64,000 nt of DNA, taken from NCBI RefSeq assembly GCF_947496855.1, contig NZ_CANMED010000002.1, positions 620,001-684,000 on the forward strand. The letters are read 5' to 3'. A program made the position numbers and the translations under genes. This document shows, piece by piece, positions 18,412-27,259 of the stretch. Numbering within the stretch: position 1 is the stretch's first letter; every line of letters begins with the position of its first letter. The stretch comes from an uncultured Aquimarina sp. (GTDB lineage Bacteria > Bacteroidota > Bacteroidia > Flavobacteriales > Flavobacteriaceae). The notes below the pieces were generated by a model. That model had not been told where the DNA came from, did not search any database, and saw only the letters and a program-made list of their open reading frames with translations.

Positions 18412-19686
18412 ATGAAACTAAGATGCGCCTTGACTACTTGTATCCTACTTATTTTTACTGTTCTAAATTCATATGCACAAGATTTTAATGGAAACGGTAG
18501 TAAATGGATAAAAGGCTGGACCAACTTTACTCCTAATGTTACAAATTATCCCGAAGCGGATGAAAAACTACCTAATATAATAGTAGAAGACACTTATTTA
18601 AGTAATGATACAGTGTATTTACTTTCTGGAGATGTATATGTTACCAGTAATGCCATACTAACAATTCAGGAAGGAACTATAATTAGAGGTGATCATGAAA
18701 ATCCAGCAAATCTTATTATTGCGCGAGGGTCTAAATTGATTGCTGTTGGATCAGAAGCCTACCCTATTGTTTTCACATCTAATAAAGCTCCTAAATCAAG
18801 AGCAAGTGGAGATTGGGGTGGAATAATAATAGCTGGTTCTGGGAAAGTAAACTCAGTATCTGGTAATGGTGTTATCAAAGGAAATTTCAACCCTCAGTAT
18901 TCTGTATACGGAGGAAGTAATCAAGATGAACAAACTGCAGTTTTAAGATATGTCCGAATAGAATTTCCAGGTAATAAATCAAAAAGAATAGAAAACTCTA
19001 ATGGATTATCTCTATTTGGAATAGGTACAGCCTCAATAATAGATCATATTATGGTTAGTTACTCAGGTCAGGATTCATTTAATTGGACAGGAGGAAATAA
19101 TAATATGAGAAATATGCTTTCATACAAAGCGGAAGATGATGATTTTCAAATTTGTGAAGGTTTTAAAGGAGATCTGGATTATTTAATGGCTATACGTCAT
19201 CCATATATTAATAGCCCAAAAGGATCGTATGCAATAGAAATTGACGGTTATAATAAAAGCTCAGGATATTTGAAACCAAACGCTATTACAGACGTAACGA
19301 TTACTAATTCTACTTTTGTAAATCTTTCTAACAATTCCAATTACATACATACATCTTCAGCTATTTCGGCAACCAACTCGGCTCTCGTGTATTTACACAA
19401 CTCCAAAATATCTGGTTTTTTAAATGTGGTAAAATTCGATGATTCTTATACATCTCTAGCAGTTCTTGAAAGAGCTTTTAAAATGGATAATAGTTTTTTT
19501 AATATTCACGGAGAAGGTGTAGAAGTTAGCTATAAACCAAATAATGGTGTAATGAACGTTTTAAAGTATAATAGGTTCACTAAAGATTTTGTAAGCGTAG
19601 ATAAGCTTTTTGAAGACCCTACAAGTAAAATAGCCCCAAAATTTCAGCTTAAGAAAGCAATGAACAATTATATGGTAATGCAATAA
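18412..19686 (+). CDS. Secreted beta-helix-like protein, module copy 3
   Basis: 424 residues, signal peptide 1-22 (ending SYAQ). It has the same order of blocks as copies 1 and 2: SKWIKGWTNFTPN, VYVTSNAILTIQEGT, LIIARGSKLIAVGS, SGDWGGIIIAGSGK, GQDSFNWTGGNNNMRN, GSYAIEIDGYNKS, LKYNRFTKDF, NNYMVMQ. Where copies 1 and 2 have ADDSFE, this copy has GQDSFN, so one acidic position that may bind a ligand or metal differs. The small partner gene lies 94 bases downstream. The family is exported; function unknown. Confidence 0.85.
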   Translation: MKLRCALTTCILLIFTVLNSYAQDFNGNGSKWIKGWTNFTPNVTNYPEADEKLPNIIVEDTYLSNDTVYLLSGDVYVTSNAILTIQEGTIIRGDHENPANLIIARGSKLIAVGSEAYPIVFTSNKAPKSRASGDWGGIIIAGSGKVNSVSGNGVIKGNFNPQYSVYGGSNQDEQTAVLRYVRIEFPGNKSKRIENSNGLSLFGIGTASIIDHIMVSYSGQDSFNWTGGNNNMRNMLSYKAEDDDFQICEGFKGDLDYLMAIRHPYINSPKGSYAIEIDGYNKSSGYLKPNAITDVTITNSTFVNLSNNSNYIHTSSAISATNSALVYLHNSKISGFLNVVKFDDSYTSLAVLERAFKMDNSFFNIHGEGVEVSYKPNNGVMNVLKYNRFTKDFVSVDKLFEDPTSKIAPKFQLKKAMNNYMVMQ

Positions 19687-19780
19687 GCACTGCCTTCTTT
19701 TAATAATAAAACAACAATACTTTTTTTTGTCCCGGATGCCCTAAATCCATCAAATGAATTTTAATACGTTAGTTTAAATT

Positions 19781-20227
19781 ATGCTTAAATCAAAATTATT
19801 AATAGGTGTCATCTTTTTTCTGATTTTCCAATATGCAAACGCTCAGGAAAAAGATGAGGCCATTTTTTTTGTCAAAAAAGATCAAATTACCAAATTCCAT
19901 ACAATTGGTGATCTGGAAAATTTAAAAAAAGGTGAACTCATCAAATTATATCAAGATCGAGTACGCGAAATTGTAACCGTTCTCCCATTTTTATCTCTAA
20001 CCAATGAACCTGGAGTTAGATTAGGCGATTTAGGAATTAAAGAAGATTCTGGTAATATAAAATCTCTTAAAAAAAGTACTGAAGCCACTAAGGAGGCTAT
20101 AGGCACTGCGCAAACTTCTATTGAAGAACTTATTCCCTATGCAGACACAGAAAAAATTATATTAACGATTCTTTACTATGAAGAAATTATTAAAAAAATG
20201 AGAATCGGAATTACTAGAAGTTTTTAA
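19781..20227 (+). CDS. Small secreted partner protein, module copy 3
   Basis: 148 residues with signal peptide 1-21 (ANAQ). Blocks TKFHTIGDLENLKKGELIKLY, LPFLSLTNEPGVRLGDLGIKED and YADTEKIILTILYYEEIIKKM match the two other small proteins. The spacing to its beta-helix partner (94 bases) is longer than in copies 1 and 2, but no terminator or promoter box was seen between them. A hairpin with T-run follows, closing the three-copy locus. Confidence 0.8.
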   Translation: MLKSKLLIGVIFFLIFQYANAQEKDEAIFFVKKDQITKFHTIGDLENLKKGELIKLYQDRVREIVTVLPFLSLTNEPGVRLGDLGIKEDSGNIKSLKKSTEATKEAIGTAQTSIEELIPYADTEKIILTILYYEEIIKKMRIGITRSF

Positions 20228-20256
20228 TACACAAACTACAACTATTATACATCCCG

Positions 20257-20294
20257 AAAAGAAGCGATAATTTTTATATTATGGCTTCTTTTTA
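20257..20294 (+). terminator. Intrinsic terminator after module copy 3
   Basis: Stem AAAAGAAGC/GCTTCTTTT, extended inward by ATAAT/ATTAT, followed by T residues, 29 bases after the stop of the last small partner gene. Confidence 0.8.
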
Positions 20295-20353
20295 ATTCGA
20301 AGCAATCCTCTTAATAAATGTAAGGGAAGCTATAGAATTACTACTAAAGCTCT

Positions 20354-20986
20354 ATGATCGCATTCTATCTTATCTTGGGGATTTTAACTTCGGTAGCTGG
20401 TGCCTTGCCTCTGGGAGCAGTTAACATTGCTGTAATTAACACAACAATTAAAGAAAATACTAGAAAAGCATTACGTATTGCACTAGCAGCTGGTATAGGA
20501 GAAGTATTATTGGCCTTTTTTGCTCTACATTGTAGTATGGAGCTCACAGGTTTTTTCGAAAATAACCGATGGATTCAATTAGTAATTATTTCTATATTTT
20601 TAGTAATCGGTATTTATTTTTTAGTACGAAAAAACAAACAAGACACAAATGTAAAAGCTCCTAAAATCAAATTGGGAAAATCTAAATTTATAACTGGTTT
20701 CTCTCTTGCATTTTTAAATCCTCCAGTAATTATATACTGGATAGTAGCGATATCCTTGACAAACAAACATCTTTTCGAACTCACACTATATATTCCGCTG
20801 ATTGCTCTATTTCTTTTCTTTTCGGGAATATACCTTGGTAAAATCGGCACATTGTACTTATATAGTCAATGGGGAAAGAAAATGGCTCAAAAATCTAATG
20901 ATTCTAAAACTAAATTATTTAAAATTATTGGTGTTGCACTCATCCTCATTTCTTTTGTTCAAGGAGTAAAGTTTCTAATAGCCTAG
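20354..20986 (+). CDS. LysE-family amino acid exporter
   Basis: 210 residues with about six hydrophobic segments. It fits the LysE/RhtB translocator family: an N-terminal segment with SVAGALPLGAVNIAVIN (the conserved small-residue and Pro region), a central charged loop (residues 92-110), FITGFSLAFLNPPVIIYWI (the family N-P motif), and a final helix LFKIIGVALILISFVQGVKF. It likely exports an amino acid or related small molecule from the cytoplasm. It is a single gene after the terminator of the secreted-module locus and need not belong to it. Confidence 0.85.
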   Translation: MIAFYLILGILTSVAGALPLGAVNIAVINTTIKENTRKALRIALAAGIGEVLLAFFALHCSMELTGFFENNRWIQLVIISIFLVIGIYFLVRKNKQDTNVKAPKIKLGKSKFITGFSLAFLNPPVIIYWIVAISLTNKHLFELTLYIPLIALFLFFSGIYLGKIGTLYLYSQWGKKMAQKSNDSKTKLFKIIGVALILISFVQGVKFLIA

Positions 20987-21280
20987 TTATATATTTTTCT
21001 TAAAACATTCAATACATCTCTCTCTACGTATTTGATACTTATCTAAGTAAAAGCTATACTGAATAGCAAAAACGAATGGTCGGAATTAGAAGACATTTCC
21101 AAACTATCGTATCCATAGAAGAATAGTAACTTATTATACATATCGAGTAATCTTAATAGCTATGTATTTACCAATATTCTGATTAAGTATCGTCATTAGG
21201 TATTTTTTTTATCGTTTCGTTCCAAAGGAGAATACATCTTTTTAATAAATATATACTAGTAAATACTGCTTGAAATCGCA
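20987..21280. other. Intergenic region upstream of the decarboxylase
   Basis: About 290 AT-rich bases between the LysE gene and the promoter of the decarboxylase. On the minus strand there is a 32-codon open stretch (21043-21141) starting MYNKLLFFYGYD; it has no visible promoter and I do not call it a gene. Nothing else was recognised. Confidence 0.35.
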
Positions 21281-21289
21281 TATTTTTGC
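21281..21289 (+). promoter_or_regulatory. -7 promoter box of the decarboxylase gene
   Basis: TATTTTTGC, a perfect TAnnTTTGC match, ends 25 bases before the ATG at 21315. It overlaps the reading frame upstream of that ATG and so argues against the TTG at 21270 as start. Confidence 0.65.
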
Positions 21290-21314
21290 AAATAAAGTAA
21301 GTAAAAGGATCTCA

Positions 21315-22769
21315 ATGAAAGAAAATGACCTCAGCGCTAAACTAGAGTTATCTAAAGATGAAATGAAACAATATGGCTATACAATTATAGATCATATTGT
21401 AGAACATTTTGATACTCAGGACTCCAAAAAACCAGTAGCAATAGCTACTAGGGCAGAAATGGATAACTTGCTAACAGAAGATATACCACATCAGCCAACA
21501 GAAGCTAATGAAGTTCTTAATTTTGTAATGGAAAATATTATTCCACAAAGCACTATTGTATCACACCCAAAATCATTTTCTTTCGTACCAGGTCCAAGTA
21601 ATTATATTAGTGCAATGGCGGACACCATTGCTACTGGGTTTAATATTTTCTCTGGAGGCTGGGCTGCATCACCGGGAGCTGCAGAATTAGAAATACTTAC
21701 GATGAACTGGTTATTAGAAATTTTTGGATTTGGCACTAAAAAAGGAGGAGGTATTTTTACAAGCGGAGGATCCATGGCTAACCTTACTGCATTAGTAACG
21801 GCAAGAAGAATAAAATGTGGAGATGATTTTTCTAAAGCAGTAATTTACTTATCAGACCAAGCACACTCTTCTAATATAAAAGCGATTAAAGTAATAGGCT
21901 TTAAAAAAAGTCAAATAAGAGTTATTCCTACAGATCTCGAATTCAAAATATCTCTTAATAAATTAAAAAATGCAATTGCTAAGGATCGCCTTCAAGGATT
22001 AGAACCTTTTTGCCTGATTGCCTCTGCCGGTACAACAAATACCGGAACAGTAGATCCATTAGATGAAATGGCAAAAATTTGTAGCGAAGAAAAATTATGG
22101 TTCCATATTGATGGAGCTTATGGTGGTGCAGCAATACTAGCCAATAATGGACAGGAATTATTAAAAGGTATTGAAAAAGCAGATTCTCTAACAGTAGATC
22201 CTCACAAATGGTTTTTCCAGCCTTATGAAATGGGTTGTTTATTAGTTAAAAATCATAATTGGCTTAGTGGAACCTTTAGCGAAAAACCAGAATATCTAAG
22301 AGACGTGGAAGGTAATGAATCCGAAATCAACTTCTATGACCACGGTATCCAATTAACTCGTCGGTTCCGAGCATTAAAATTTTATATGTCACTGAAGACA
22401 TTTGGTTTGGATTCTTTTAAAAAGGCAATTCAATATAATATCGAATTAGCTGACCAAACTGAAGGTTTATTAAGAAAAAGTTCTAAATGGGAAGTCATAT
22501 CGCCTGCAACCTTAGCGGTAATAAATTTCAGGTATAACCCTATCGATAAAAATTTTACAGAAAAGGAGATTGATGTCATAAACCAGAAAATATCTGAAAA
22601 AATGATTAATTCTAGAGAAGCACTACTAGTAACCACCGTACTTGTAGGCCAAGTAGTATTAAGAATGTGCTTAATCAATCCTAGAACAACTATGGATCAT
22701 ATTAAAGAAACTATAGAGCAATGTGAATTATATGGAACTGAAGTGCTATCAAAAGAAAACACTAATTAA
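21315..22769 (+). CDS. PLP-dependent group II amino acid decarboxylase
   Basis: 484 residues of the aromatic-L-amino-acid/glutamate decarboxylase family, cytoplasmic and pyridoxal-phosphate dependent. Key residues are visible: GGSMANLTAL (phosphate binding), His184 in SDQAHSS (stacks on the PLP ring), Asp266 in FHIDGAYGG (pyridine nitrogen), and Lys298 in TVDPHKW (Schiff base). Length and N-terminus match homologues that start at this ATG. The amino acid substrate is not evident, but aromatic decarboxylases (tryptophan, tyrosine or DOPA) are the closest pattern. It overlaps the convergent DUF2797 gene by four bases. Confidence 0.93.
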   Translation: MKENDLSAKLELSKDEMKQYGYTIIDHIVEHFDTQDSKKPVAIATRAEMDNLLTEDIPHQPTEANEVLNFVMENIIPQSTIVSHPKSFSFVPGPSNYISAMADTIATGFNIFSGGWAASPGAAELEILTMNWLLEIFGFGTKKGGGIFTSGGSMANLTALVTARRIKCGDDFSKAVIYLSDQAHSSNIKAIKVIGFKKSQIRVIPTDLEFKISLNKLKNAIAKDRLQGLEPFCLIASAGTTNTGTVDPLDEMAKICSEEKLWFHIDGAYGGAAILANNGQELLKGIEKADSLTVDPHKWFFQPYEMGCLLVKNHNWLSGTFSEKPEYLRDVEGNESEINFYDHGIQLTRRFRALKFYMSLKTFGLDSFKKAIQYNIELADQTEGLLRKSSKWEVISPATLAVINFRYNPIDKNFTEKEIDVINQKISEKMINSREALLVTTVLVGQVVLRMCLINPRTTMDHIKETIEQCELYGTEVLSKENTN

Positions 22770-23560
22770 ATCATAGTTAACTGAACTACATATCCTTCAT
22801 TATTCCTAACATTAAAAACAGTATCATCCTCAAAAATTAAGTATTGACCTTTGATTCCTTTTAGTACACCCGAATATTCGGGTGTTTTTTCTAGGTTTAA
22901 GCTCTTTAATTTGCTTGGATACTTTAATACAGGAAAATCAAGTTCGGTTTCCTTATTGTTTTCTAAGAAATACTCTTTTACTTCATCAGGAATAAACTCT
23001 TTAAGTTTATCTCTATAGGTTGTTAGATTTTTATCCTCAATTTCATTTTTGAGCATTTTTCGCCAATTCGTTTTATCAGCTACATGATCTTTTAAAGCTA
23101 CTTCAGTGATACCCGCAAGGTATCGATTAGGTGTTTCTACAATTTCAATAGCCTCGTGAGCTCCTTGGTCAATCCATCTAGTAGGAACTTGGGATTTTCG
23201 GGTTACACCAACCTTGATATTACTTGAATTAGCTAAATAAACGATATGCGGCTGAAGCTGTGCTTGTTTTTCAAAATCCAAATTCCGATCTTCGATATCC
23301 AAATGAGCTTTACTTAGCTCAGGACGCATTACCCAATCCCCAACCTGAGGCTGATTATAAAAATCATCATAACAATATCCTTGTCTATATATTTTTTTGT
23401 TTTCGCCACAAGCTAAACACTGATAACCAACAAATTTTATACTAAGGGTTTTATTCAGTAATTGATTTATATGAATAAAATCAGAATCAAACACTAAATA
23501 GTATTGAATTGGGCTCCCTAATTCAGTTCGCATTTTGGTTAATACTCCTTGATATTGCAT
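22766..23560 (-). CDS. DUF2797 family protein
   Basis: 264 residues, cytoplasmic. It matches the DUF2797 family: N-terminal strand region, a cysteine cluster (Cys48, Cys51 and Cys63 in CLAC...GYCYDD), the block VGDWVMRPELSKAHLDIEDR, and VYLANSSNIKVGVTR followed by RWIDQGA (107-133), which looks like a GIY-YIG nuclease-type core. The fourth position expected for a zinc ligand (in my memory CY.C in relatives) is Asp66 here. The biochemical role of the family is not established. It is convergent with the decarboxylase (four-base overlap) and divergent from the GH3 gene. Confidence 0.88.
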   Translation of the reverse strand: MQYQGVLTKMRTELGSPIQYYLVFDSDFIHINQLLNKTLSIKFVGYQCLACGENKKIYRQGYCYDDFYNQPQVGDWVMRPELSKAHLDIEDRNLDFEKQAQLQPHIVYLANSSNIKVGVTRKSQVPTRWIDQGAHEAIEIVETPNRYLAGITEVALKDHVADKTNWRKMLKNEIEDKNLTTYRDKLKEFIPDEVKEYFLENNKETELDFPVLKYPSKLKSLNLEKTPEYSGVLKGIKGQYLIFEDDTVFNVRNNEGYVVQLTMI

Positions 23561-23601
23561 AAAAAGTTCAGTTATAAGTTAATCTGTAAAAAGAATGATA
23601 T

Positions 23602-23609
23602 TATTTTTG
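23602..23609 (+). promoter_or_regulatory. -7 promoter box of the GH3 gene
   Basis: TATTTTTG fits the -7 consensus and lies 74 bases before the ATG at 23684, inside the intergenic gap between the divergent DUF2797 and GH3 genes. Confidence 0.4.
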
Positions 23610-23683
23610 TTATTTTAGTTTCCGAAAAAAGTCAACCACACAATCATATTAATGCTAATTACGGCCCAAAGATACATCAAAAA

Positions 23684-25216
23684 ATGCCAATTCCTTTAGT
23701 AAATTCTATCGCTAGCTGGTTTCTAAAAAAGCGTTTTCATCAAATGGAGCTTTTTCTAAAATACCCTAATGAAGTACAGCTAGAGTTGTTACATGTTTTA
23801 TTAGAGACCGCCAAAAACACAGAGTTTGGCAAGACCTATGATTTCTCATCAATATATAGTTATGAAACCTTTAAAGAGCGCGTTCCCATTCGTTCTTATG
23901 AAGATTATGAAGAAATGATCGAACGTAGCAGATTGGGAGAACATAATATATATTGGCCTACACCTATTAAGTGGTTTGCAAAATCTAGTGGAACTACGAA
24001 TGCTAAAAGTAAATTTATTCCGGTAAGTCAAGAATCACTAGAAGATTGCCATTATGCAGCTGGAAAAGATCTTTTATGCATGTATCTCAATAACAATGAA
24101 AATTCTAAACTTTTCACCGGAAAAAGTTTACGCCTAGGAGGAAGTAAAGAATTATATAAAGAAAATGGCACCTCATTTGGTGATTTATCTGCAATTATCA
24201 TTGACAATATGCCGTTTTGGGCAGAATTTAGTTCTACTCCAAGTAACGAGGTTTCTTTAATGAGTGATTGGGAAACAAAAATGATGGCTATTGTAAACGA
24301 AACTGTCTTGGAAAATGTTACAAGTCTTGCCGGAGTCCCATCCTGGATGCTAGTTCTATTAAATCAGGTATTAGAAACAACAGGACAAGAAAATCTTTTT
24401 GAAATATGGAAAAATATCGAAGTATACTTTCACGGAGGAGTAAGTTTTGAGCCGTATATTGATCAATACAAAAAAATATTTCCGGGAAATTCTTTTCAAT
24501 ATTACGAAATTTACAATGCATCCGAAGGCTTTTTTGCAATCCAAGATCGAAACGAATCATCGGAGCTTTTGCTAATGCTAGATTATGGTATTTTTTATGA
24601 ATTTATTCTTATGGATACTTATGGAAAAGCAAATCAGAAAGTTATCCCACTAAGTGATGTAGAGATTGGTAAAAATTATGCTGTTATTATTACTACGAAT
24701 GCTGGTTTATGGAGATATAAAATTGGTGATACTGTTCGTTTTACCTCTATTAATCCTTATAGAATAAAAGTATCTGGAAGAACAAAACATCATATCAATG
24801 TATTTGGTGAAGAACTTATTATTGAAAATGCTGAAGAAGCGCTTAGGAAAGCTACAAAAGAAACCGATAGTGAAATCATCGATTATACCGTGGCTCCAAT
24901 TTTTATGGAAGGAAAAGAAAAAGGTGCTCACGAGTGGATGATTGAGTTTAAAAAACATCCGAAAAATCTTGATCATTTTGCCAATATTCTAGATCGTAAC
25001 CTTCAGGACATTAATAGCGACTATGAAGCAAAAAGGCATAACAGCACCACATTAAATATTCTACAGATTAATAATGCTAGACCTTACTTATTTTATGATT
25101 GGTTGAAAAAAAATGATAAACTCGGAGGCCAACATAAAATACCTAGGCTCTCTAATTCCAGAAAATATCTGAATGAATTACTTATCTTAAACAAGATTGG
25201 TTCATATTCACTTTAA
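23684..25216 (+). CDS. GH3 family acyl-adenylate/amide synthetase
   Basis: 510 residues. It belongs to the GH3 (auxin-responsive) superfamily, adenylate-forming enzymes that join carboxylic acids to amino acids. Visible regions are AKSSGTTNAKSKFIPVS (ATP-phosphate loop), YNASEGFFAIQD (nucleotide motif), WRYKIGDTVRF with YRIKVSGRTKHHINVFGEEL (hinge and second ATP motif). I start it at MPIPLVNSIASWFLKK, where homologues start; a longer frame from 23549 would run back across the promoter into the divergent gene's start. Bacterial GH3 substrates are mostly unknown. Confidence 0.9.
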   Translation: MPIPLVNSIASWFLKKRFHQMELFLKYPNEVQLELLHVLLETAKNTEFGKTYDFSSIYSYETFKERVPIRSYEDYEEMIERSRLGEHNIYWPTPIKWFAKSSGTTNAKSKFIPVSQESLEDCHYAAGKDLLCMYLNNNENSKLFTGKSLRLGGSKELYKENGTSFGDLSAIIIDNMPFWAEFSSTPSNEVSLMSDWETKMMAIVNETVLENVTSLAGVPSWMLVLLNQVLETTGQENLFEIWKNIEVYFHGGVSFEPYIDQYKKIFPGNSFQYYEIYNASEGFFAIQDRNESSELLLMLDYGIFYEFILMDTYGKANQKVIPLSDVEIGKNYAVIITTNAGLWRYKIGDTVRFTSINPYRIKVSGRTKHHINVFGEELIIENAEEALRKATKETDSEIIDYTVAPIFMEGKEKGAHEWMIEFKKHPKNLDHFANILDRNLQDINSDYEAKRHNSTTLNILQINNARPYLFYDWLKKNDKLGGQHKIPRLSNSRKYLNELLILNKIGSYSL

Positions 25217-25406
25217 ATGACTAAAAGCATAAATCAATATTAAAAAATAGCAAAATTCCCCATTACAATATTCAAAACGATGGTTTTCGCGTAAAAAAAT
25301 TACGTAAGAAGTTTTACTTTTTAGTTAAAATTGAGTATTTCATCGGTTAAAAAAAACGATTGAACTAAAAAACAAAAAATATCTTTCGCACACATTATTT
25401 TCGTAT

Positions 25407-25414
25407 TAAATTTG
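25407..25414 (+). promoter_or_regulatory. -7 promoter box of a small secreted protein gene
   Basis: TAAATTTG fits TAnnTTTG and lies 36 bases upstream of the ATG at 25451. It would overlap the coding frame if the upstream start at 25412 were used. Confidence 0.5.
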
Positions 25415-25450
25415 TTACCAGTTAGTTATGATTTAACAAACGTCCCAAAT

Positions 25451-25795
25451 ATGAAAAATATTTTACTCAGCCTTATTTTTATTTCCTGTTCTACAGCTAT
25501 TAATGCACAGAAAACAACTACCATTGCTAATGATAACATTAAAGAAGAAAATGTTTCTACAAGCAAGACTGCTTCTAATGGATCTTCTTCGTTTATATCT
25601 ACTCCTGAAAATACGATAACAGATGTAAACAAAGTTTGTTACGGAGAAACTTCTAAAGTTGCTTTTTATGAAGTATTGATCGCTAAAAATGGATTTAAAA
25701 TAAACCTTAAAAACAGTAAAGATTTAGTAATAAGAAATACGGAAGAAATCATCTCTAAGAAAAGAGAAGAAATATTATATTCCGAAAAAGATTAA
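25451..25795 (+). CDS. Small secreted protein of unknown function
   Basis: 114 residues from MKNILLSLIF, with a signal peptide of about 20 residues (cut after INAQ is likely). The mature part has a Ser/Thr-rich, probably disordered start and a mixed C-terminal part (CYGETSKVAFYEVLIAKNGF, then KKREEILYSEKD) with a single Cys. No family is recognised. The longer frame from 25412 would hide the signal peptide and overlap the -7 box. It is monocistronic and ends at a terminator shared with clpX. Confidence 0.7.
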   Translation: MKNILLSLIFISCSTAINAQKTTTIANDNIKEENVSTSKTASNGSSSFISTPENTITDVNKVCYGETSKVAFYEVLIAKNGFKINLKNSKDLVIRNTEEIISKKREEILYSEKD

Positions 25796-25863
25796 CTCAG
25801 ATTCGTTCTAAATTTTAGAATAACAGCAATTTTGTATAATTACAAGAAAGTATTTTTAAATAG

Positions 25864-25897
25864 AAAACTCCTTAAGTTTCAACTTAAGGAGTTTTTA
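25864..25897. terminator. Bidirectional terminator between the small secreted gene and clpX
   Basis: Long stem AAAACTCCTTAAGTT/AACTTAAGGAGTTTT with a two-base loop and T-runs on both strands, placed between two convergent genes. Confidence 0.88.
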
Positions 25898-25920
25898 TTT
25901 TTCATAATAACGAATCTATG

Positions 25921-27153
25921 TTATGAAACTGCTTTGAGCTTATTTATTATAGTTTTATTCAATTTCTTTTCAGCATAATCCTTTGTTACCCTAAACTCAG
26001 TTTCGTCACTCTCTGGTAATTCATACATTGCATCAGTTAAAATTGCCTCACACAAAGAACGCAATCCTCTTGCTCCCAACTTATACTCCACAGCCCTTTC
26101 TACTATATAATCTAAAGCTCCTGGTGTAATAGTGAACTCTACATTATCCATTTCGAAAAGCTTTTTGTACTGCTTTATAATTGCATTTTTAGGCTCAGTT
26201 AAAATAGCTCTCAGTGTATTGTTATCCAATGGATTCATATGGGTTAACACAGGAAGACGACCTATTATCTCCGGGATTAATCCAAAATCTTTCAAATCTT
26301 TAGGAATAATGTATTGCAATAGATTGTCTTTTTCAATGATATCCTCTGATTTAGAAGCACTAAAGCCCATTGCTTGCATATTTAGACGCTTTTGTATCGC
26401 ATTTTCGATACCATCAAAAGCTCCTCCAGCTATGAAAAGTATATTTTCGGTATTTACTTCAATAAACTTTTGATCTGGATGCTTACGTCCACCTTTTGGC
26501 GGAACGTTCACTACGGTTCCTTCTAATAGCTTTAATAAGGCCTGTTGTACTCCTTCTCCCGAGACATCTCTTGTAATACTTGGATTATCACTTTTACGGG
26601 CAATTTTATCAATCTCATCAATAAACACAATACCTCTTTGAGCTTTTTCGAGATTATAATCAGCCGCTTGTAATAAGCGAGTAAGAATACTTTCTACATC
26701 TTCTCCTACGTACCCAGCTTCCGTAAGTACCGTAGCATCAACTATAGCTAAGGGAACATTAAGCATCTTTGCAATTGTCTTTGCAATCAAAGTTTTACCA
26801 GTTCCTGTTTGCCCTACCATAATGATATTACTCTTTTGTATTTCGATATCATCATCAGTAGTAGGCTGTAATAAACGTTTGTAATGATTATATACAGCAA
26901 CAGACATTACTTTTTTAGTAAACTCCTGTCCGATTACATATTCATCCAGAAATTTCTTTATAGCCATAGGCTTACGAAGCATTAATTCTGAGCTAAGTTC
27001 TCCTGTTTCCTCATCTCTAGCCTCTTCTACAACAATTCCATGAGCCTGTACGATACAACGGTCACATATATGCGCATCTAACCCAGCAATTAGCAAATTA
27101 GTCTCAGGCTTCTTTCTTCCACAAAACGAGCATTCTAAATCTTCTTTCGGCAT
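25921..27153 (-). CDS. clpX: ATP-dependent protease unfoldase subunit ClpX
   Basis: 410 residues, full length. ClpX is the AAA+ ring that recognises tagged proteins, unfolds them and feeds them to ClpP. The N-terminal zinc-binding domain has Cys8, Cys11, Cys30 and Cys33. Walker A is GQTGTGKT (114-121), Walker [11 protein letters not shown] (about 176-185), followed by the [15 protein letters not shown] block ([14 protein letters not shown]) and the C-terminal small domain with GARGLRS sensor 2. It lies behind clpP in the tig-clpP-clpX order, with a 106-base gap. Confidence 0.98.
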   Translation of the reverse strand: MPKEDLECSFCGRKKPETNLLIAGLDAHICDRCIVQAHGIVVEEARDEETGELSSELMLRKPMAIKKFLDEYVIGQEFTKKVMSVAVYNHYKRLLQPTTDDDIEIQKSNIIMVGQTGTGKTLIAKTIAKMLNVPLAIVDATVLTEAGYVGEDVESILTRLLQAADYNLEKAQRGIVFIDEIDKIARKSDNPSITRDVSGEGVQQALLKLLEGTVVNVPPKGGRKHPDQKFIEVNTENILFIAGGAFDGIENAIQKRLNMQAMGFSASKSEDIIEKDNLLQYIIPKDLKDFGLIPEIIGRLPVLTHMNPLDNNTLRAILTEPKNAIIKQYKKLFEMDNVEFTITPGALDYIVERAVEYKLGARGLRSLCEAILTDAMYELPESDETEFRVTKDYAEKKLNKTIINKLKAVS

Positions 27154-27259
27154 AATTATCTATTTCAACAAAAATCGTCTACCTTATATTTCACTTATTG
27201 ATAGACTTATTTCTAGGGGTGCAGACGATCTTTATCTGCTATTATTATTTAACTATAAA

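Noticed and set aside
14192..20227. Type IX secretion sorting domain on the beta-helix proteins
   Set aside because: The C-termini (ending YTVMQ, YMVVQ, YMVMQ) lack the beta-sandwich and Lys-rich end of known sorting domains.
23549..23683. 45-residue N-terminal extension of the GH3 protein
   Set aside because: It overlaps the start of the divergent DUF2797 gene and spans a promoter-like box; homologues start at MPIPLVNS.
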